Source: Deltaproteobacteria bacterium (lineage in GTDB: Bacteria; Myxococcota_A; UBA796; UBA2385). From it: a stretch of DNA of 64,000 bases. The position numbers and the translations under genes were made by a program. The stretch is taken from assembly GCA_016792625.1 (NCBI GenBank), contig JAEUKK010000001.1:1-64000 (forward strand), given 5' to 3'. Shown here one piece after another: positions 61,197-64,000 of the stretch. The stretch's first letter is position 1; each line of letters starts with the position of its first letter. The notes beneath the pieces are model-generated. The model was not told the origin of the DNA. It did not search any database and worked only from the letters and a program-made list of their open reading frames with translations.

Positions 61197-61942
61197 TGGA
61201 TCTGCGGCCCTTCCGTGGGCAGCCACGCGTTGAGCGCCTTGGGATCGAGCTGATCACTGTCCATCAGCACCTTCCCGTTGAGCGGCTCGGTGTAGACCGT
61301 CCAGCCGTCCTCCTCGTCATCGTCGTCGACGATGCGCACGATGGCCTGCTCCATGCTGCCGTCGGGGAAGATGTAGGCGTAGGCGATCTGGTCCTGCTCG
61401 GTGTCTTCGGGCGGGCCGTCCTCTGAGGCGCGCATGCCGTCTTCGCCGTACTGGGGCGTGTAGACGTAGAGGAACTTGCAGCCGCCGGGCAGGGTCTGCT
61501 CGGTCGCGACCATGGTCGACTCGAGCCCGGTGAAGCTGGAGGACGGGTCGACGGAAGCCCCCTCCTCATCGAGCTCTTCGGCGGCGCCGGCCTCAATCTC
61601 CTTCTTGGTGAAGCGCTTGAGCTGCTCCTCGCGCTCCTCTTCGGCCTGCTCTCGCTCCTCGGGGGAGCCATAGACGTTCGCAGCGGGGTCACCCACCTCG
61701 ACCCGCCAGGTGCCGCGGTCGAGGTTGAACGCGATGCGGAAGCTCACATTGCGGAGGGTCGCCTCGTCGCGCAGCCACGACCAGGTCTGCGCGAGGTCCT
61801 TGGCCGCGCCCCGCTGCTGCAGGTCGAGCAGCCCCTGCAGCGTGGGCACCGCCATGGCCATGACCACCGACATCAAGGCGATGGCCGCCAAGATCTCGAT
61901 GAGGGTCATGCCGGAGCGGCGGCTGCGGGAGGGGAGGGGCAA
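61193..61942 (-). CDS. gspH: Type II secretion minor pseudopilin GspH
   Basis: 249 aa. Short basic leader and RSGMTLIEILAAIALMSVV, with cleavage after Gly and Glu at +5. The mature domain has AKDLAQTWSWLRDEATLRN and FRIAFNLDRGTWRVEVGD, as in GspH/FimT-type proteins. An acidic helical insert (EEREQAEEEREEQLKRFTKK) is followed by a beta-rich end with GWTVYTEPLNGKVLM. It overlaps gspI by 4 bp. In T2SS, GspH joins the tip complex to the GspG body. Confidence 0.87.
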   Translation of the reverse strand: MPLPSRSRRSGMTLIEILAAIALMSVVMAMAVPTLQGLLDLQQRGAAKDLAQTWSWLRDEATLRNVSFRIAFNLDRGTWRVEVGDPAANVYGSPEEREQAEEEREEQLKRFTKKEIEAGAAEELDEEGASVDPSSSFTGLESTMVATEQTLPGGCKFLYVYTPQYGEDGMRASEDGPPEDTEQDQIAYAYIFPDGSMEQAIVRIVDDDDEEDGWTVYTEPLNGKVLMDSDQLDPKALNAWLPTEGPQIQ

Positions 61943-62017
61943 AGGGGGCCTCGGGGGTCGGTGTGCGGTGGCCAGGGTCAGAGGGAGCGCGTTCTTGGAG
62001 CTGCAGGGGGCGGCGGA

Positions 62018-62425
62018 CTAGAGTCCAGGGGGGGCGCAGGTGGAGAGGTCGGCGTCCAAGTCCTCACCGCCCGGCTCGCCGTCAGCGCCGTAGCTGACCA
62101 GCTCGTAGGCCTTCGGGCAGTTGGTGGCCGGGGCGAAGTACTGGAAGTCATTGCCCCAAACGTCGGTGGGGACCTTGTTGTCGGCGAAGTACGTGCGCGC
62201 CGCGGCCAGGCCCTCGGCGGTGCTGGGGTACTGGCCCTTGTGCTTGGCCGCGTACATGTCGAGGTCAGAGCCGACCTTCTTCATCTGCAGCACGGTATCG
62301 TCGACGTAGTGAGGACCGAGTGAGCCAAGTTTCGTCATGTACCATGTCAGCAGCGCACCGCAGGCGAGCGCTGCTGCGGCAAGCACGAAAAGCACGACCC
62401 GAACGATCTTGCCCCCACGGGTCAT
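62018..62425 (-). CDS. GspG-like paralogue without prepilin leader
   Basis: 135 aa. Residues about 41-120 are the GspG globular domain and nearly repeat gspG (DTVLQMKKVGSDLDMYAAKH, VPTDVWGNDFQYFAPATNC, AYELVSYGADGEPGGEDLDA). The N-terminal 40 residues differ completely: MTRGGKIVRVVLFVLAAAAL and a single ordinary membrane anchor. There is no Gly-Phe/Leu-Thr-Leu cleavage site and no Glu at +5, so prepilin peptidase should not process it or assemble it as a pilin. It starts three bases after the gspG stop. It may be a membrane-bound GspG-like factor or a non-functional copy. Confidence 0.75.
   Translation of the reverse strand: MTRGGKIVRVVLFVLAAAALACGALLTWYMTKLGSLGPHYVDDTVLQMKKVGSDLDMYAAKHKGQYPSTAEGLAAARTYFADNKVPTDVWGNDFQYFAPATNCPKAYELVSYGADGEPGGEDLDADLSTCAPPGL
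62061..62307 (-). repeat. Direct repeat copy 1 (gspG-like paralogue)
   Basis: Partner of 62478-62724: 247 bp, constant offset 417 bp, no indels, and 13 mismatches counted by eye (about 95% identity). Similarity stops abruptly at both ends. Confidence 0.9.
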
Positions 62426-62428
62426 CGT

Positions 62429-62881
62429 CTACTCGGCGTTGCCTTCGGGGTTGCAGCTCGAGATGTCAGCGTCGTAGTCCTCACCGCCCTGCTGGCCGTC
62501 GGCGCCGTAGCTGACCAGCTCGTAGGCCTTCTGGCAGTTGGTGGCCGGGGCGAAGTACTGGAAGTCGTTGCCCCAAGCGTCGGTGGGGACCTTGTTGTCG
62601 GCGAAGTACTTGCTCGCCGCGGACAGGCCCTCGGCGGTGCTCGGGTACTTGCCCTTGTGCTTGGCCGCGTACATGTCGAGGTCAGAGCCGACCTTCTTCA
62701 TCTGCAGCACGGTGTTGTCGACGTTGGCCGAGCTGAGCTGGCCGAAGACGTTGACCGTCACGATGGTCATCAAGGTGCCGAGGATGGCGATGACGACCAT
62801 GATCTCGACGAGGGTGAGGCCGCGCTCCGCGCGCAGGCGGCGGGCGGCGGCGTGACGGGCGAGCAGCGTTGCACGGGTCAT
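62429..62881 (-). CDS. gspG: Type II secretion major pseudopilin GspG
   Basis: 150 aa. AAGGAG lies eight bases before the ATG. Leader of 20 residues, then ERGLTLVEIMVVIAILGTLM with cleavage after Gly and Glu at +5. The mature domain has VDNTVLQMKKVGSDLDMYAA, YPSTAEGLSAASKYFADNKV, DAWGNDFQYFAPA and the acidic calcium-binding loop GADGQQGGEDYDADIS. GspG polymerises into the pseudopilus that drives substrates through the outer-membrane secretin. Two Cys (ATNCQK and SSCNPE) near the C-terminus may pair. Confidence 0.93.
   Translation of the reverse strand: MTRATLLARHAAARRLRAERGLTLVEIMVVIAILGTLMTIVTVNVFGQLSSANVDNTVLQMKKVGSDLDMYAAKHKGKYPSTAEGLSAASKYFADNKVPTDAWGNDFQYFAPATNCQKAYELVSYGADGQQGGEDYDADISSCNPEGNAE
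62478..62724 (-). repeat. Direct repeat copy 2 (gspG)
   Basis: Partner of 62061-62307; it covers the mature GspG domain but not the pilin helix. Confidence 0.9.
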
Positions 62882-62931
62882 GGGGCTTCTCCTTGGGTGA
62901 ACGAGTGAAGAGGGGAGGGGAGCGCCGGGCC

Positions 62932-64000
62932 TCAGCGGGCCATCGACGACATCTCCATCATGGGCAGGAGGATGGAGAGGGCGACGAGGGTCACGACGCC
63001 GCCCATCGTGAGGATCATGAGCGGCTCGAGCAGGCTGGTGAGCGCGCCCACCATGTTCTCGACCTGCTCATCGTAGGCGTCGGCCACCTTGCTGAGCATG
63101 GGCTCGAGGTCGCCGGTCTTCTCGCCGATCGCGATCATGTGGGTGACCAGCGGCGGGAACTGGCCGGATTCTTTGAGCGGGATGGCGATGCTCTGCCCCT
63201 CGCGGATGTTCTTGCCCGCGTTCTCGACCGCCTCGGCGATGATGTCGTTGTCGACGACCGCTTTGACGATCGACACCGCGGTGAGGATGGGCACGCCCGA
63301 GTCGAGCAGCGTGGACATGGTGCGGCAGAAGCGCGAGACCGCGACCATCCGGCTGATCTTGCCGAAGATCGGCAGGCGCAGCTGCCACTCGTGCCACTTG
63401 CGGCGGCCCTTGGGGGTCGCGAGGTAGCGGCGCGCGCCGTAGACCCCGCCGCCGATGAGCAGCAGGAGGGGCAGCCAGTAGGCCTGCAGGCCGTCCGAGA
63501 TGCCCAGCACGACGCGGGTGGGCAGGGGCAGCGCCGAGTCAAAACTCTCGAAGATGCGGCGGATCTTCGGGATGACCCCGACGAAGAGCCCGACCACGAT
63601 GCCGGCGGAGACCAGGCCCATCAGGGCCGGGTACATCATCGCGCTGCGCAGCTTGTCGCGCAGCCGCACGGTGGCCTCGGTGTACGAGGTGAGGCGCTTG
63701 AGCACGGTCTCGAGCGCGCCCGAGGCCTCGCCGGCGCCGATCATGCTCACGAACAGGTTATTGAAGACGGTGGGGTGCTTGCGCATCGCGACGGCCAGCG
63801 CGTCGCCTTGGTTGACGTCTTCGCGGATCTTGACGAGGACGGGCTTGAGCGCGGGGTTCTCAACTTGCTCGATGAGCGCCGAGAGCGCCTCGACCATGGG
63901 GATGCCCGCGCCGACCAGGGTGGAGAGCTGGCTGGTGAGGGTGGCGATGTCCTGGGGGCTGACCGATTGGAAGTATTTGGAGAAGTCGATCTGGACGTTG
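62932..64000 (-). CDS. gspF: Type II secretion inner-membrane platform protein GspF, truncated by window edge
   Basis: The frame is open to the right edge, and the residues before the first in-window Met continue the family pattern (VSPQDIATLTSQLSTLVGAG). Visible are about 355 residues with two related T2SSF domains: IPMVEALSALIEQVENPALK, and SRFCRTMSTLLDSGVPILTA with LVTHMIAIGEKTGDLEPML. Three membrane segments are present (SAGIVVGLFVGVIP, WLPLLLLIGGGVYG and LMILTMGGVVTLVALSILL). GspF is the inner-membrane platform that contacts GspE and GspL. gspC, gspD and gspE are not in the window; in this family they usually lie upstream of gspF, that is beyond 64000. Confidence 0.95.
   Translation of the reverse strand, partial: NVQIDFSKYFQSVSPQDIATLTSQLSTLVGAGIPMVEALSALIEQVENPALKPVLVKIREDVNQGDALAVAMRKHPTVFNNLFVSMIGAGEASGALETVLKRLTSYTEATVRLRDKLRSAMMYPALMGLVSAGIVVGLFVGVIPKIRRIFESFDSALPLPTRVVLGISDGLQAYWLPLLLLIGGGVYGARRYLATPKGRRKWHEWQLRLPIFGKISRMVAVSRFCRTMSTLLDSGVPILTAVSIVKAVVDNDIIAEAVENAGKNIREGQSIAIPLKESGQFPPLVTHMIAIGEKTGDLEPMLSKVADAYDEQVENMVGALTSLLEPLMILTMGGVVTLVALSILLPMMEMSSMAR

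Overview
The window is about 70% GC, densely coded, and looks like a chromosomal segment of a Myxococcota (deltaproteobacterial) genome. The evidence is a MYXO-CTERM-like C-terminus on a secreted hydrolase, a type II secretion (T2SS) cluster with a PilM-like GspL, an isoleucyl-tRNA synthetase with a long insertion behind its KMSKS loop, and large TPR proteins of unknown role. There is no sign of prophage, insertion sequences, CRISPR or rRNA. One tRNA gene is present.

Layout. 1-3251 (+): end of a type I secretion operon (ABC ATPase, HlyD adaptor, TolC-like channel). 3273-7525 (-): large glycosyltransferase-like protein, TerB-like protein, PrsW-like membrane protease. 7689-12976: histidine kinase/response regulator pair, fatty-acid desaturase, BolA, a single-domain response regulator and two unknowns. 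13046-17329 (-): two exported hydrolases, a mosaic amidase and a clostripain-like lipoprotein. 17524-17596 (-): tRNA-Thr(CGU) with clear promoter and terminator. 17752-21632: phosphofructokinase of the PPi type, a putative outer-membrane barrel protein, UDP-glucuronate decarboxylase.

22017-48572 (+) is a long housekeeping block: giant TPR protein, cysteine desulfurase, mnmA, RNase III, era, der, mutL, miaA, two exported unknowns, accA, aroA, cmk, rpsA, ileS. Sulfur transfer (desulfurase to MnmA) and RNA processing and ribosome assembly (RNase III, Era, Der, S1) are grouped. 48577-52311 (+) is an uncharacterised group that includes a fusion of a KptA/Tpt1-like lobe to a NUDIX hydrolase. 52376-54651 (-) holds a small lipoprotein and a bacterial FAN1-type nuclease. 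54673-64000 (-) is a T2SS operon, gspF-G-G'-H-I-J-K-L-M-N, with many 1-4 bp stop/start overlaps; it runs off the right edge.

Most notable points: the KptA-NUDIX fusion; an RNase III with two apparent dsRNA-binding domains; an Era with a roughly 180-residue acidic extension on a predicted leaderless mRNA; a second gspG whose mature domain is about 95% identical in DNA to gspG over 247 bp but which has lost the prepilin leader; a MutL without endonuclease motifs and with a 21-bp repeat in its linker; and a recurrent TANNNT/C element that probably marks the -10 box. All statements come from reading the sequence; no database search was run.
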